From contig NC_088316.1 of the NCBI RefSeq assembly GCF_910592395.1, forward strand, positions 1,424,001-1,488,000: 64,000 nucleotides of DNA. Direction: 5' to 3'. A program made the translations under genes and the position numbers. Positions 12,646-25,500 of the stretch are shown in pieces (within the stretch, counting starts at the first letter, position 1; each line of letters opens with the position of its first letter). Under the pieces are notes generated by a model, which was not told where the DNA came from, ran no database searches, and was given only the letters and a program-made list of their open reading frames with translations. The stretch comes from Lineus longissimus (taxonomy: Eukaryota; Nemertea; Pilidiophora; Heteronemertea; Lineidae).

Positions 12646-13009
12646 GCCAGTATTGCGTTTATTCTGAACGCTGTAATACAAGAGGCTAATGATAGCTAAT
12701 TCGATAATGATAATTTAAGGGAATCAATCTGTGCGGAGTGTTATTTTTGTTCATATTGGTATTGGTCTGGGTAGACAGAATTGAGCAAATATTCAGTGTC
12801 TGGATACAGTCAGTACCAAGGAAGAAATATGATAAGAAGTGTGGTGTAATGATGTTGGTGAATGAGAGACTCAAATTTATTGCACTGACATCAGAAATAG
12901 TTTTATTTTGTCTCATTAAGTTTGGTTTACATAAGGGTTTACATGGTCACTTGTAACGTATTACCTAAAGAATGAATAAGCTGGTTCCAAAAAGCGGATA
13001 CATAAGATT

Positions 13010-13365
13010 TACAATGTGACCTGTGACACTCTTGTCATGTCATGTTTTCAAGTCAATAAACAAAACCTACTCGTGACTCGTGACATGTGAACTGTAACAA
13101 AACAGTGAATCCTATGTCAACCAGCCTCACGTCGATTCACATAGAGTTCACGTCATCACTTGTAATGTTTCACTTTTCACATGTCATATGTGACATAGAG
13201 AAAGAACAACTCATTTGTTACTTGAGATTCACGTTGTCACTTTCATGTATTTTTGTTTCGAGCGTAAGTCATGATGATTCACATGCTCTTGACAAGTGAC
13301 ATATGTGACACTTGAAATTGTGACCAGTGACAAAGTGAATCCTACGTTAATCTGGCTTAGGGTAA
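13010..13365. repeat. GTGAC/GTCAC-rich inverted-repeat region
   Basis: A 350-bp block has a very high density of GTGAC and GTCAC in both orientations, including CACATGTCATATGTGACA (13178-13195) and GTGACATATGTGACACTT (13296-13313). Its two edges carry the same phrase, GTGAATCCTATGTCAACC at about 13107 and GTGAATCCTACGTTAATC at about 13336. It looks like a decayed satellite or foldback element. Confidence 0.45.
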
Positions 13366-14029
13366 CATCACAAAATGGTGTTAATAATGGTAATGGGTGC
13401 TTCCTTTGAAGTCGAATCATTACGATATTCTGAACTAAATCGCGTCATCCAAACCGCATCTTACTGAGACTCCCTGCCGTATCCAGGCACTCTCTAATTT
13501 GGCTCCGCCATAAAAACGCCCCATCATCGCCGAGCTGTAGGATTCAATTAGTGCCGTATGCAAGCGAATAAACGTGTTCTTTCAGCGCAATCAATGCTGA
13601 GTAATTTCCATGTGAATTTAAATGGGATTTCGTCGACTTGAACTGCACGATTTCAATGAATACGACGAAATGAAAGGCTTCCAATAAATCTTATTCGAGC
13701 AGACGACAGGTATTGACGCCTGGTATCGATCATCTGCTGAGCGGTATAATTTGCAGGCTGCGTTTTTTTTTAATGAACGGTGTAAAAATGGCTGTGGCAT
13801 TTTGAGGGGTTGGCACCTTTTACTTTCAAATTGAGAATAATCCAATTCAACCCCCAAAATTTGCATGTTTTATTTTGGCGGATTTTGCTTTAAACATGAT
13901 TTGCGAAAAAAACACGTTTTGGTTGCAAATGGTATTAAATAACCACCCTGCCCTCTGGTGGTAAAATGAGGATCTGCGAAAAATATGTTGTTCTGTTTTG
14001 TAAAAATATTTCCATCTTTGTCTTTTCAG

Positions 14030-14073
14030 GTAAGATTATGTCATATGTCACCTCTTGATACTTCCTGCACCAG
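14030..14073 (+). other. isolated exon-like segment (44 nt) with strong splice sites
   Basis: A good acceptor (ATCTTTGTCTTTTCAG) ends at 14029 and a near-consensus donor (CCAG|GTAAGA) begins at 14074. They enclose 44 nt with one open frame. The segment itself begins GTAAGA, so the acceptor is also followed by a donor-like sequence. It matches no cyclase domain. It could be a noncoding or alternative exon, or coincidence. Confidence 0.2.
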
Positions 14074-14894
14074 GTAAGACTCGCATCCTTCTACAGTTCT
14101 GTTCAAATGTAACCTAGCTTGGAGTACGCAACATGTCATTCTGACGTTGTATGCGTCATAATCACCCGGAGTACCAAGTCTAAATTACCGGTAGCAGTGC
14201 AATAAAACTAATGATCACCACCCAAATAGACTTTCTAGAATGTATTCTTGCACGCAGCAAGCAAAGTTATTTATGGACAGGGCGGTAATGGGCCATGTCA
14301 CGAATGTAATCCTACCAGGTCTTCTTGATCATGTGGATAACATCTAATTAACTTGGGTCCTGTTGGTTTCTATCACATTGTGTTTATTTAATGACGATAA
14401 TGGAGGTAATTAGGCATGGGTGTGTTCTAATAGTTTACAATCTTGCATTGTGCTGACAGAAGCCTACTCCCAGGGGTTAAGACTTCATGTCTCAAATCAG
14501 ACACAAATTGGTCATTCTCGTGTCCATCCATCTCATGATAACCCAGATCATTACCGGGAAAACAGAAACCGCTTCGCCGATAAATTCAGGCAGGAATTGA
14601 GGTGCCTCGGGCTTATTTTCTCGCCCATGACAGGGCATGTTATTGCCTAGGGCGCTGTATCCAATTTGGTCATGACGTACCATTCTTTATTGACAAATAT
14701 CTGATTCTGACTGGTCAATGTTATATCCTGTTTTCCCCAAGGGATGGCTATCAGAAAAATGTCTCTGACTTGTTCACTCATCTGAGTGCTGCAATTGAGT
14801 TTTGACAAACAAGTGATTTCATCGCTGCTATGTGCAACAAAACAATCACTTGTCTGCAGTTAAAACTGGTATTGCTGTGTTTGATGTGTTTTCG

Positions 14895-15280
14895 AAATGT
14901 CAGGCTGCAACGACTGATATTATAAGGGCAACAACCTCAAACTACCTGACAGTAACGTCTTAAATCGTCAAATGGTTGAAATGTCAGGGTGCAGTGACAC
15001 AACACGAGGGGAGTAATGCCCTCAAGCCAACAGACAGTCATGTTGTCAACCTTCACATGGTCAAAATGTCAGGCTGCAGTGACACAACGTAAACGAGGGG
15101 TAACAACCTCAAAATGGCCAGTCGAATAACGTCTTAAACTCTCATATGGTGGAAATGTCAGGGTGCAATGACATATAGAAGAGGGGTAACAACCTCAAAA
15201 TAGCCAGTCAAGTAACATCTTAGACGAAAGCTAAGATGTCGAGAGTGCAAAAGACAAAGAGGGCGTCGTCCTCAAACCAT
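14895..15280. repeat. ~84-bp degenerate tandem repeat, about 5 copies
   Basis: Units begin at 14895, 14979, 15064, 15153 and 15233 (spacings 84, 85, 89, 80). Each has AAATGTCAGG-TGCA-TGAC, then GAGGGGTAACAACCTCAAA, then GTAACGTCTTAAA. GAGG-TAACAACCTC within each unit is itself an inverted pair. Divergence and indels indicate an old array. Confidence 0.75.
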
Positions 15281-16474
15281 GTATCATACGATTACCAACG
15301 TCTTCAACATCCGCACAGCGAGCTCTTCAAAGAATCCGTGCGAGATATCGACAAAGAGTTTCTTTCCAACCGCGCCATACAACCGTAGGCCTAACTACTT
15401 CAGTCTGTATCTAACGAGCGATGGATTTTTTCTCAAAGACAACGCATCAATTGTTGGGTGTACTTTGCTAAAAATACCATACATCACCTGTGACATTTCA
15501 GCGTACAGTCGGGTGTGCCCGAAGATTGGCTGTTGGTCGTTTTTTTACGATGAGAGAACTAATGTAAATGGTTCGTTAGATATCTTTCTCGTGTTTTTAC
15601 GACAGATGCATGAGGTGTTCCTCGATAATGGCTTGCCTCGGATACAAATTTGGCAATTGTGAGGTCTGTTTTGGATATCGTGGGTGTGCTGATCAGATGC
15701 ACAAGCCAGAAAGTACATCGAAAAATCTGTTTACATGATATAAAAAATATGCAAAAAGTCCACAACAATGCTTTTAAGATATTACTTCCTAATGGAACAG
15801 AATAGTCAGCCTTTTGGCAAAGAAGACTCAACTCCATCTTGAAGTTTTGTTGGACATTTCAGGAAAACTTTGCTGCAAGTGTACAGGGTGTACGTAATGA
15901 TTGGATTGCGATTAATAGTTACGGGTAGGTTTGCTAGTTGGCTACAATTCAAGCCTCTTCGAACAGGTGAATCCTCAGAGCAGTCTTTTAGTGAATAATG
16001 CTTGAACACCAGCAGGCAGAGTTAGTTCTACTGCTCTGAAAGCAATGGCGATATGTTTTCTTGATAATAATTTGTTGCCTGTTGTAATATAGTTTATTCA
16101 TCAGTTGTTGTGGATCAAAAAACGTCCTTATATATACGGTGTCTTTTCACATAAGAGCATTTAGAATCCATGGTGTGCATATAAGCACTCTTTAGAAAAT
16201 GTCTTCTTTGCCAGCAAATAGGCCCTGGAGCTTTGTCAGAATTATGATATCATATGATGAATGACCCATATTTCATTTATGAGGAGCTCTTTGTGGGAGC
16301 ACCACTGATCAATGGGTTTTATACTTCTGTGCACCACACTGATTTTGATGTCGTCTCACTATTGGTAATCCGGGGCCCAAACATTGATGAATGAACTTTA
16401 ACCTTCATTGACCTGTGCATTGTGTCTTGTGGGCCTGCCAGCCAGCCAGTTCAGTGATATATCACTTTCACTGA

Positions 16475-16575
16475 CAGTACAACCTCCCTTAGCAGACACC
16501 TCTCTCTTAAGGACTACCTCTCTATTAAGGACACTTCTTTTAGTCCCAATGTAGTATTTTCCATATCAAATATAG
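16475..16575 (+). mobile_element. CAGT-family MITE, 5' half only
   Basis: Matches the left half of the MITE family described at 40112: CAGTACAACCTCCCTTAGC-GACACCTCTCT, then CTCTATTAAGGACACT and TAGTCCCAAT. The right half is absent, so the copy is truncated or decayed. Confidence 0.7.
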
Positions 16576-17584
16576 ATCGAGCGCTCGCTGCAAAACCTTT
16601 CCGAATTGGCAAAATTGACCTTTAAAAGAAGGTGAAAAGCTAGCTACAAGTGATTCCTATCGAAGTTTTAGCATGTTCTGTGAGAAAAGTGGGTGTTTTC
16701 ATTACTAATCCCTTATCAACGTCCATGAGGCAAATAACAGTTCTATTCAATGAGGTAATTCAACTTGTTTGTTGTTATTTCCGTATTGAAAACAAAAATT
16801 TTAGCGTTGTTGACAACATTAGCTAAAACTTACAAAACCAATACGCATTAAATTTGGCATTATTTGTGCAAACAGACTAAAGAAAGTGAGAGTACAACCT
16901 ACTATGTCACCAATTCCCAGCTTGCTGAGAATCAGGCTGGTACTCCAGCTTGCCGAGATGGTATGTTTTGAGATTTGAGAATTTTTTGACATTTGGCATA
17001 ATGTTGTTATTCATAAGGATGGAAATACTTTCATTTTGATACTACCATTGCGAAGAGCTCATTTCTACAATTTTTGGAGGATTCTTCATTCCCAGCATAG
17101 GCCTGTGACACGGCAAGTTGACAAACCATCCACTGTCCATGGTCTTTGCCGCAGAAAGTTGGAATACTGGTTAGCCAGGCTGATGTGTTCCATGACTACT
17201 AGCATGCTCGGGCAAAACTGAAAATATATTTATTTCAATCAGAACCGTTCAAAGTCAGAATAGAAAATGTCTGTTTATTCCCGATAATATGAATAGGTAT
17301 AAAAGGCATTTATATTGTTGATATTGTGTTGGCGATCAATTTGCCTCATGAATGAGTTGAGGTTTGTAGTAACAATATCTCAAAGTCAAACACTTGGCCT
17401 CGATTTTGATGCTGTTTTTGCAAGAACTTTATAGGCCGCCTTGTGGTGGGAGTTGCTATAAAGAGGGTTTTGATAACTTGAGAAGAGTTTTCAGCATGAC
17501 TGGCAGTGGGAACCTTGAGAATTCTTCCCTAACTGAAGGGATAAGAGGGACATGCGTGTGATTTGAAACAGCAGCGATCTTTCA

Positions 17585-17643
17585 GATAGTCGAACCTCTG
17601 ATCATGGGCCTGGTGCTCTTACCACTTTGCCACTGATCGACCT
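17585..17643 (-). mobile_element. tRNA-like SINE head, minus strand
   Basis: On the minus strand an A-box-like TGGCAAAGTGG (17632-17622) is followed about 25 nt later by a B-box-like GGTTCGAC (17596-17589), the spacing of a Pol III type 2 promoter. The arms do not fold as a proper tRNA and the second half of the B box is degenerate. It is therefore a SINE relic or tRNA pseudogene rather than a tRNA gene. Confidence 0.45.
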
Positions 17644-17927
17644 TCACATCAGACAGCCACCAATAAAAGACCATCTGACAATTTTGCCCTGGGTGATCGT
17701 GCAAGATTTCCCATCGAGCATGCACGCAAGAAATGGGACGCCATAACTAACCACTGGCCATTTTGTCTATCAGGCAACAGAATTGATCGCATTATTTGAT
17801 TACTTTATTCCGTGAGGGGATATCTCAGTCACTGTCAGCATCTTACTTTGTCATCATATCTTTTTACAACCTCATACTAAAGGAGAGTGTCATCTATTGG
17901 TAGCTTCATGTAACTTTAAAATCTCAA

Positions 17928-18178
17928 CTAGCTGGCTCAGTCACTGTATCTTTCAAGGGAATGGAGATCCATGCACTACTTTCTCTGCGCTAGCTGGCTC
18001 AGTCACTGTATCTTTCAAGGGAATGGAGATCCATGCACTACTTTCTCTAAACTAGCTGGCTCAGTCGCTGTATCTTTCAAGGGAATGGAGATCCATGCAC
18101 TACTTTCTCTGAACTAGCTGGCTCATCAGTCGCTGTATCTTTCAAGGGAATGGAGATCCATGCACTACTTCCTTTGAG
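17928..18178. repeat. 62-bp tandem repeat, 4 copies
   Basis: Copies start at 17928, 17990, 18052 and 18114 with CTAGCTGGCTCAGTC and continue CTGTATCTTTCAAGGGAATG. The first three are nearly identical. The fourth has a 3-base insertion (CTCATCAGTC) and a diverged end. The high identity suggests recent expansion, and copy number may vary between individuals. Confidence 0.9.
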
Positions 18179-18810
18179 CTTTTCAAGAGAGGATTGTACA
18201 TATCTAGTCAGTAGTTTACTGGTTTAAAAATAACCAGCTGAAACTGACAGCCTTGCCGTTATTCAAAGTATGCGACGCTGAGGTTGTTTTTGATGGGTGG
18301 AGGTAGGCATCAGAATCGGGGCCTTTTGTCGTTATCATGTTTCAAACAAAAGTTGTGTTGATAGTTGATCCGAGGTTTGAAAGATGGCAATCCGTTTCTA
18401 GGCGATGTTCGTACTTTCATCAATCCGAGCTCTCCTGTGAGTGGAGGTCTAATCCTACCCAGCCGAGCGAATAACAGTAATAACATGATGTGAGCCGTGG
18501 CGTCCAGAGACGGTCTTCATAGATTGGAATCTCGATTTTCTACTTTTCGCTTTGTATTTTGTTTCCGTGATCTTTGTGCAAAGCCTTCTGGGAGAGTATC
18601 TCCTCCAATGATAAGGTCAGGATATTAGAAAGCGATTCTGGTGGGAAATGGTTTACTCAGAATGGATACGAGTTTATTTGATGAACAAAATAACTCGTAT
18701 AACCACCAAATTCCAATACACAATAATGGGACTATATTTCATTACTATGTATTTGAGCACTACCATGCCCCTTTATTTTTGTGATTTGAAAAACTTCTGA
18801 AATATATAAC

Positions 18811-19035
18811 TTTCAACAATGCCGTTGTGAAGAAAAAAAATTCAAAATTTACAAATATTTTTTGTAAATATATTAATTTGAACAATGCCATTTAATGAAG
18901 AAAAAAATTCTAAATTTACAAATATTTTTTGTAAATATATAAATTTCAACAATACCATTATAAAAAAAAAAATTCAAAATTTACAAATATTTTTTGTAAA
19001 TATATAAATTTCAACAATGCCATTGTGAAGACTAC
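18811..19035. repeat. AT-rich ~66-bp tandem repeat with internal hairpins
   Basis: Three units plus a partial fourth (starts 18811, 18877, 18944, 19009), each TTTCAACAATGCCATT..., a poly-A run, then AAATTTACAAATATTTTTTGTAAATATAT. TTTACAAA-TATT-TTTGTAAA in every unit forms an 8-bp stem, so the array can extrude serial hairpins. This is consistent with a scaffold/matrix-attachment-like or simple AT-rich satellite. No gene. Confidence 0.8.
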
Positions 19036-19039
19036 TATA

Positions 19040-22000
19040 GTTACCAAGTTTAAGCACATTTTCAAGCATAAATACTCTACAACGGCAATGTTTGTATCTG
19101 CTTACCTGAGCCACGATAAAAACAATGAACACCAATGCGGTCAGCCTTTAAGAGTGCATGCGGAAGAAGAAATGAGTTGCCTTGGCAGCACTTAGTGTGC
19201 CTCGGAAGTGGCCCTGACTCTTTCATGAGCCGAGATTGACCAGGCAAGTTAATTTCCGCGGCGTTCTTTTGTGATTAATGTTGCGACTCGTTACTATGTG
19301 GATTTATCACAGCCGTTGATTGAGATGCAATTACTTGTAGCTGGCTGTTGTTGTAGGGCTAGCTAGTGTTGAGCGATGTTAAGCGTGTCAGTTGTTTGAG
19401 GGTAAAGTCTGTCAAGATGGAAAAAACTTGAGTTTCACTGATTTAAGACCGTTTATGAATATACAAGAAACGGAAATGTCAAATTCTTATCACGAGAAAT
19501 TGTGTTCCATTCTTGTCTGACATCCAATACACGAATCTCAAATCAGCCTTGTTTGCTTAAATGATGGCATGATTAGCATCATTATTTTGTATCATAGCGA
19601 CGTTAGCGACATTGAAATATCATGTCACATTATGCAGACCTCCTTCCCAATGTTTGGTGGGGTTGCGGTGTGTTGATGGGATGTTAAAATATGAAGAAGC
19701 GGCGGAGTCCTTTCGGTATCTTAGCAGCCAAACCCTCCGACTGTGAAAGGGTTAAGTAGTACCTGTCACAACTTACAAGCCTGTCAGCTGAGCCAAAGAT
19801 TGTCTGGTGTACCTGCTAGACAATCCAGCAAGTGGCATCAAAGCTATAGGGCTATTAGTTTCTCCCGAAGAAGGACAATCCCCCCTAATGCTGTCTCAGA
19901 TTTCCTTGCGAACAAAGGCCCACCACAAGTAATTACTCCTACCTCTGTATGGGAGGAGATTAATCAAGAGTCAAGAATAGTTACCTTTATCATCAGACAT
20001 GTCTGAGATGAAAGTGGAAATAAACAAGTCGTTGGATTTTGCATATTTGGTTGGATGACAATCTGATGTTGCTTGAGAGTGGGCGTTCTCCCTCGGCAGC
20101 AGATCCTCGGTTCACTGCCTCCGGAGTGTACTCCAGACCAACACCACTCCGTCACAGTCGTCCATTGATGCTGATTTCTTGCATGCCAAACAATCAAAGG
20201 CTTTCAGCATCAGAATGCTCTCGTGATAAACGTTCATTAGCAAAGCCCAGTCATGTATCGGGCAATTAATTATGCCACCAATCGCAAATTAATATTTAAT
20301 TAAGATGAGTAATCAAGTGGAAAATTTGCATACTCGCTTGGAAGGAAGGCTTTAAACTATAAATAGCGACGTGGTGTTCGGGGTGACCGTGCGAATAAAA
20401 TCATTTGTGCATTTCTTACGCATTGATGAATTCCAATATGCTCTTTTCTGGGGTTTTTTTTGCGTAATTTGGATTTTTGTGTTTGAGTTTTTTCAGCAGT
20501 CTGCATTTGGATGTTGAGGAGAGGCTTTCAGTATGTCATCTTTGTCCTGAGTTTATTGAGAACCAGACTACGAGATGGAAACTGAAATAAAACTAGACTG
20601 TTGCCTCATCTTATTGGTTCGGTGTCGCTGAGTGCAGTTATTTTAATTTCTCAAAAACTGCATCAGTTGGCAACCATGGTGAATGTCAATCATTCTAAAA
20701 AAATCTACAAATTCTCATGAGGAGCTCACGGCATTATCTCACGAAGGATTAACGCCGGTTAACGGCAACCGAAGAAATTAGAAAAATCGACGAATCCATA
20801 CAAAATAGACGTGATGGCTGCTTCTGATCTTTTTTCTCCGCATTTGACGGCTTTTAAAAGAGCGCCTTCTGATCAAGCGCTGAATACAAATTGGTACAAA
20901 AAGCAAAGATGTCAGGATTCATAAATTGCAAGTTTTTGCAAAAGATTAGTGAAAAGATTTTTCCTAAAGGGATGTTATCACGTCATTCAGAATTTTCTCT
21001 GATGCCAAAACTTTGATAAGCTGTCATCTTGCCAGCAAAAAGTTAGAAACCCGTTCAAAATTTAAAATGAAAGTGGTCCACGGAGACTGATTCTGTGGTG
21101 TCTGGTGTAATTTCAATCCACCCCGAAGCAGTCTTGAGGGCAAAATTGCACCCAGAATGCCTGGATAAGATCACTTTAAGTCGAAAAGTCCCTTGTTTGG
21201 TTAACTTGATGCATCATATCTTGGGCATTTCAGAACTGGTTTTCTTGTTTTTCAAAATGGCGTCAACAGTTCTAAAGCAAGTAAGGAAATCTTGTTTACT
21301 TTGGTAGCGGATCATTTTGATCAAAGCTCTCTTTCCCATCGTCTATGCAGTTAAGTGATCGAAATTGTTTGTGGCGTACGTCTAATGAGGCCTTATTAGG
21401 TACTGATGAAGAATATAACGACTGCTGATGTCGGAAGTCGTACTTCCTGTGATCGCGGGGACGATTACCCTTATCGAGGCAGACTCTGTGTATGGCTGTG
21501 TGAGAGGCCAGGGTTCCACAGACCAGGGTGAAGGAGTTTCCCCTTGACAATGCAATTCCTTTCTCTTTCATCGATATCATGATAAATGAGACCTAATGAG
21601 CAACGGAAGAAGAATGAAATGAGTGCGGATGTCCCAACTCTGTGCAGCTTGTGGTCATTGCGAAAGGACAAAGACGATTGGACTGGTCAGCTCAGACATC
21701 GGAAAACCGTACCCAGCAATGCCTGACAGACTGGGCCAACAGAGTGGCGCAGTGCTGCCGGACTGGGCCATCAGAACATCAGCGCTATCACCTCAGTGGC
21801 CACATTCCAACACATTTGTCACACTGTTATTGTTCCATTGTAGGTCGCAGCAACTAATATTGCTTGTCTGCGCAGCAGTTTAGGGTGCTTTTGCCACAAA
21901 TTGATGGTGTATCCACTCTGTACCTGTATGAGAATCTTCCTCTGTGGAATTGACATGATCCCCACCAATAACACGCAAATTCGGGGTGCTCTCTCATCGT

Positions 22001-22420
22001 CCCTCCCTCAGTCGCCCCTGCAGCCGCAACCCTCAGTCACCCTCTGTCGCTCTCTCAGTTGACCAGATCTGTACCCAGGTCGCCCCGAACTTTATCAATA
22101 ATGTCTGATTGATCAGCAAATCAGCGGAGTGCCGTCTGTCGATCAGAGCCCGGTAATCCTCGAATCCGTCTCTGAAAATTGATCAGCTGAACCAATAATG
22201 GGATGACTGATTGAAGGGACCGCATGGTGATTTTTTCATTAAGATGACTGCTTATGTAAAATGGTCACATCTCCCTGCCCGTGTCACGAGATTTCTAAAT
22301 TGATTCTCCGGCTTGAATGTTTGTATTAATTTATATGAAAGATTGATTTATTCGGTTGCGAGTTCAATTATAGTGTGCTTGATGTTGAAGTATCGGTCGT
22401 TCAAAATCCCGAAATCCATA
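19040..22420. other. gene-free stretch
   Basis: I find no exon of known protein family, no array and no paired terminal repeats. Short open frames on both strands look random. Confidence 0.4.
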
Positions 22421-22422
22421 TA

Positions 22423-22580
22423 TGTGACCTCACTTAGCGGACACCTCTGTTTGGCACGACACTCTCTCTGTTAGAGATACTGATTTTGGTACAAAATTTA
22501 ACCTCTCTAATAAGGACACATCTCTATTAAGGACAGCATCTGTCAGTCCCAAGGGTGTCCCTAGTAGAGAGGGTTTACTG
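22423..22580 (+). mobile_element. CAGT-family MITE, diverged full-length copy
   Basis: Shows the family blocks in order: ACCTCACTTAGCGGACACCTCT, GATTTTGGTACAAAATTT, AACCTCTCTAATAAGGACAC, TCTCTATTAAGGACAGCA, CAGTCCCAAGGGTGTCC and GAGAGGGTTTACTG. The left terminus has lost the CAGT; the right end reads ACTG-CA rather than ACTG-TA. An old insertion. Confidence 0.8.
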
Positions 22581-22589
22581 CATGTGACA

Positions 22590-25500
22590 AGAATATGGCT
22601 GACTTGATTATCTAAAAATGGTTGCCAAACGTAACCTTGTGTTGGAGGGACCCCCTGTGGAGCCCCATGGAGCTCAGTGGGGCACATGTAGACATGGCAA
22701 CTCAACGAAAAGCGTCTCTTGGACGAAATAGACATGCCATAGACACGACAATCAACGGATGGGTTCACAATAAACAAAATATGTTGGATAGAGGGAGCAC
22801 ATCATAAGGCTGGCTGAATGCACTTTATAGTACAAGTGTTGGAGGTGAACTATTGGTAAGAGTGGAAGAAGACCCTGGCCAGAAAAACAGAGGCCTAAAA
22901 CAGCACAAGAGATATTGAGGGAAAGTTCTTTGGGGAATATCAAAGCTCTTTGATGTCTTACTCTTGAAAGGTGAGCACATACTGCTAGGTACCAGATCAA
23001 AGTGTATCTATGTGCTGCTCTTTTCTTTGCGGAATGACGAAAAACAGTTAAACATTGTGCTGGGCTGTAAAGTTTTAGGTTTACAGTCTGATATCAACAC
23101 GAAGAAGTTATTATCTCACTTGACACCTGCGTAGTCTGTTCTGAAACCTTTCAGTAGAACTCAGATGAGCTGCTCAATCAGGGCTACAACCTGCTCAGGT
23201 TAGTTATTAAAAAACAGCCTTTTACTGCCAGCCTCAGTATTCAGTGCGAGATATCCCATACTCATGCTGGTAGCCAACTGGTTTTTCTGACAGACATTTT
23301 TCCCCTGGCCAGGGAAATGGAGAAAAATCCCATATCCAAGATGGCAAGTTGAGAGTCGTGCCCTGAAAACCTTGACAGTGCAGTGACGCATTTGCGCAAT
23401 TAGTTGTAACATTTGGATTGGAAAACAGAGCCACATCGGCCCCTGGATGGCCAACACATGAACGTGAAAGGTAATACCTCCTCATATGCAAATATTGTCT
23501 TCTGCTCCGATGAAATGTGTTGTCATGATTGCTACTGTAACCGACTTGGGGTTAGCAGATCACGTATTGACAAATATCTAGTGATGGCTGTAGGTGAAGT
23601 CGAATGATTTCTTGTGATTGTGGATTGCAAGATAAGGTTTATATTGTTACAAATTCACAACAAGGTTCGATGATATCGCCAATTTCTTGATATCCAATAA
23701 ATTGTGGTGAAAGGCATACTCGTGTTGCTAGTAGTCATTCTAAGTTCGCCAAGACACGAGCTCGATCGCCCTTATGATAAGACTAGTTCCTTGATACATG
23801 TAGAAGCGCGAGGCCCCTGGTGTGGGTGTTGATTAACAAAGTCTTCATCGCAATCCTTTGAAGTAAATACTACCAATTCTGCTTATCTTCAGGAGCTGGG
23901 AATGACAGATGTAATCCATCTTGATCCTATCTTTCCCAAAGCCGCCATATTCTACTATGTAAATGTTTCAGCAGTTCTATGCATGAGCTGAGACGTTTTT
24001 CGATATTCAGTCAAATATTTTGATCTGTTTACGTGTGGGCGTGCATTGTCTGAAAAATAACAATCATCATCATTAAATCAATGCTTTTAGTATTCCACCG
24101 TAGGTTATGAATTCTGAATTTTTAAGTTTAAGTAAACTTTGAAAGAAATTACACTTAATTGCTGCCTTCACAAAAACTTGAATGTTCAGCTTTGGTGTAT
24201 TAGGCAGCAAAGATCAGGTCCCCGTTGCATCCAAACCTACACAGAGGATGATAATGTCGATCATTAACTATAGATCCGAGATAGAAAGCTGTCGCCCACT
24301 TTGAGCCAATATAGTAATTTGAGGAAATTACTGATACTATATCGTAACTATCGATCGCTTGGCCGATAGCAACATGCAATAAATGTACATTGTATATGCG
24401 TTTGCACTTAGTTTATTACTCATGTGTATTGCATTTACAGGGTGTCCCAAAAGTTATGCTTGGGTCTGATGATTTCAGGCTCTCAAGCACAAGTGGTTAA
24501 GGTGATGATCAAAGTTTAATAGGTTTTGTGATTGAAACATGATTTTGAGACTTATCTATGAGGTCTCACTGGTAATTTATCTGCTTGTATGCGCCCGTTA
24601 TCCTTAACGATGAATGATTCACCATACAATTATGACTAAAACTTTGTCAAAGTCCTCAGGGACATTGTATTACTAAGACGATAATACATTAACGATTGCA
24701 ATGCCAAAGGCTAAAAATAATGAGACTTTCCTCTATCCATTTCTATCACAATTTTGAAGTTATTATCACAATTATAAGGAAGCGTTCTAATAAGCAGGAA
24801 TATCTTGAAGGTATTCAATAAATTGTTTTCATAACATCGTTTTACGAGAAAACCAAATAAAAAATACATATTCCTTACCATTTTTTCTCTGCATGTACTT
24901 AGTATTTTTAGCTTTTTACGAGCATTTCTAAGGAATTCAAACAAACATATTGGATTTAAAATAATACTCAATCATATCTGTCTGTTTTTCTTGAAAATTA
25001 AATGGAGATTTAATCCTTGAAAACATCATCCCGGGAGAAAGTTTTCCATGTCAATTCATATTCTATTCAAACGGTTATAATCACCTCTATTGGAATTCAT
25101 CTTCAATGTTTGCGTTGCTGTGTTTAAATTCAAATGCTTGTAGCTCCTGACAACTATACTACCGTTGAGTAGAAGTACTGTCAGCCGCACAATTTTCATG
25201 GGCGGTTCTTTCTGCAAAGTGTAGAGTTGCACAAGTCAACGCAAGTGTTGATCAAAACTGAGCATCCTTCGTATCGAAATTGCCATAATAAAACTTGCTA
25301 TAGGTCCATTCGAATCAATGCCTGCATAAAATCACCATCAGCTACTCCTGGGCCCCGATTGTGATAGAATTTATGTCTGGCTGAAACCATTCTACATCAG
25401 ATGAATGGCTAAGGATTAAGAGAGGGACATTTACACCGATCATTTGTATAATTACCAGTCTTCTACAAGAATAAGCCGCTTCTGTCTTTGTAAAGTGGCA

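Noticed and set aside
15279-15662. 127-codon + strand ORF
   Set aside because: No recognisable domain, no adenylyl cyclase similarity and no convincing splice context. It starts at the edge of a degenerate repeat. Kept as unlikely rather than excluded.
24438-24456. ACAGGGTGTCCCAAAAGT, similar to mariner element ends
   Set aside because: No matching inverted copy was found nearby, so the element cannot be delimited.
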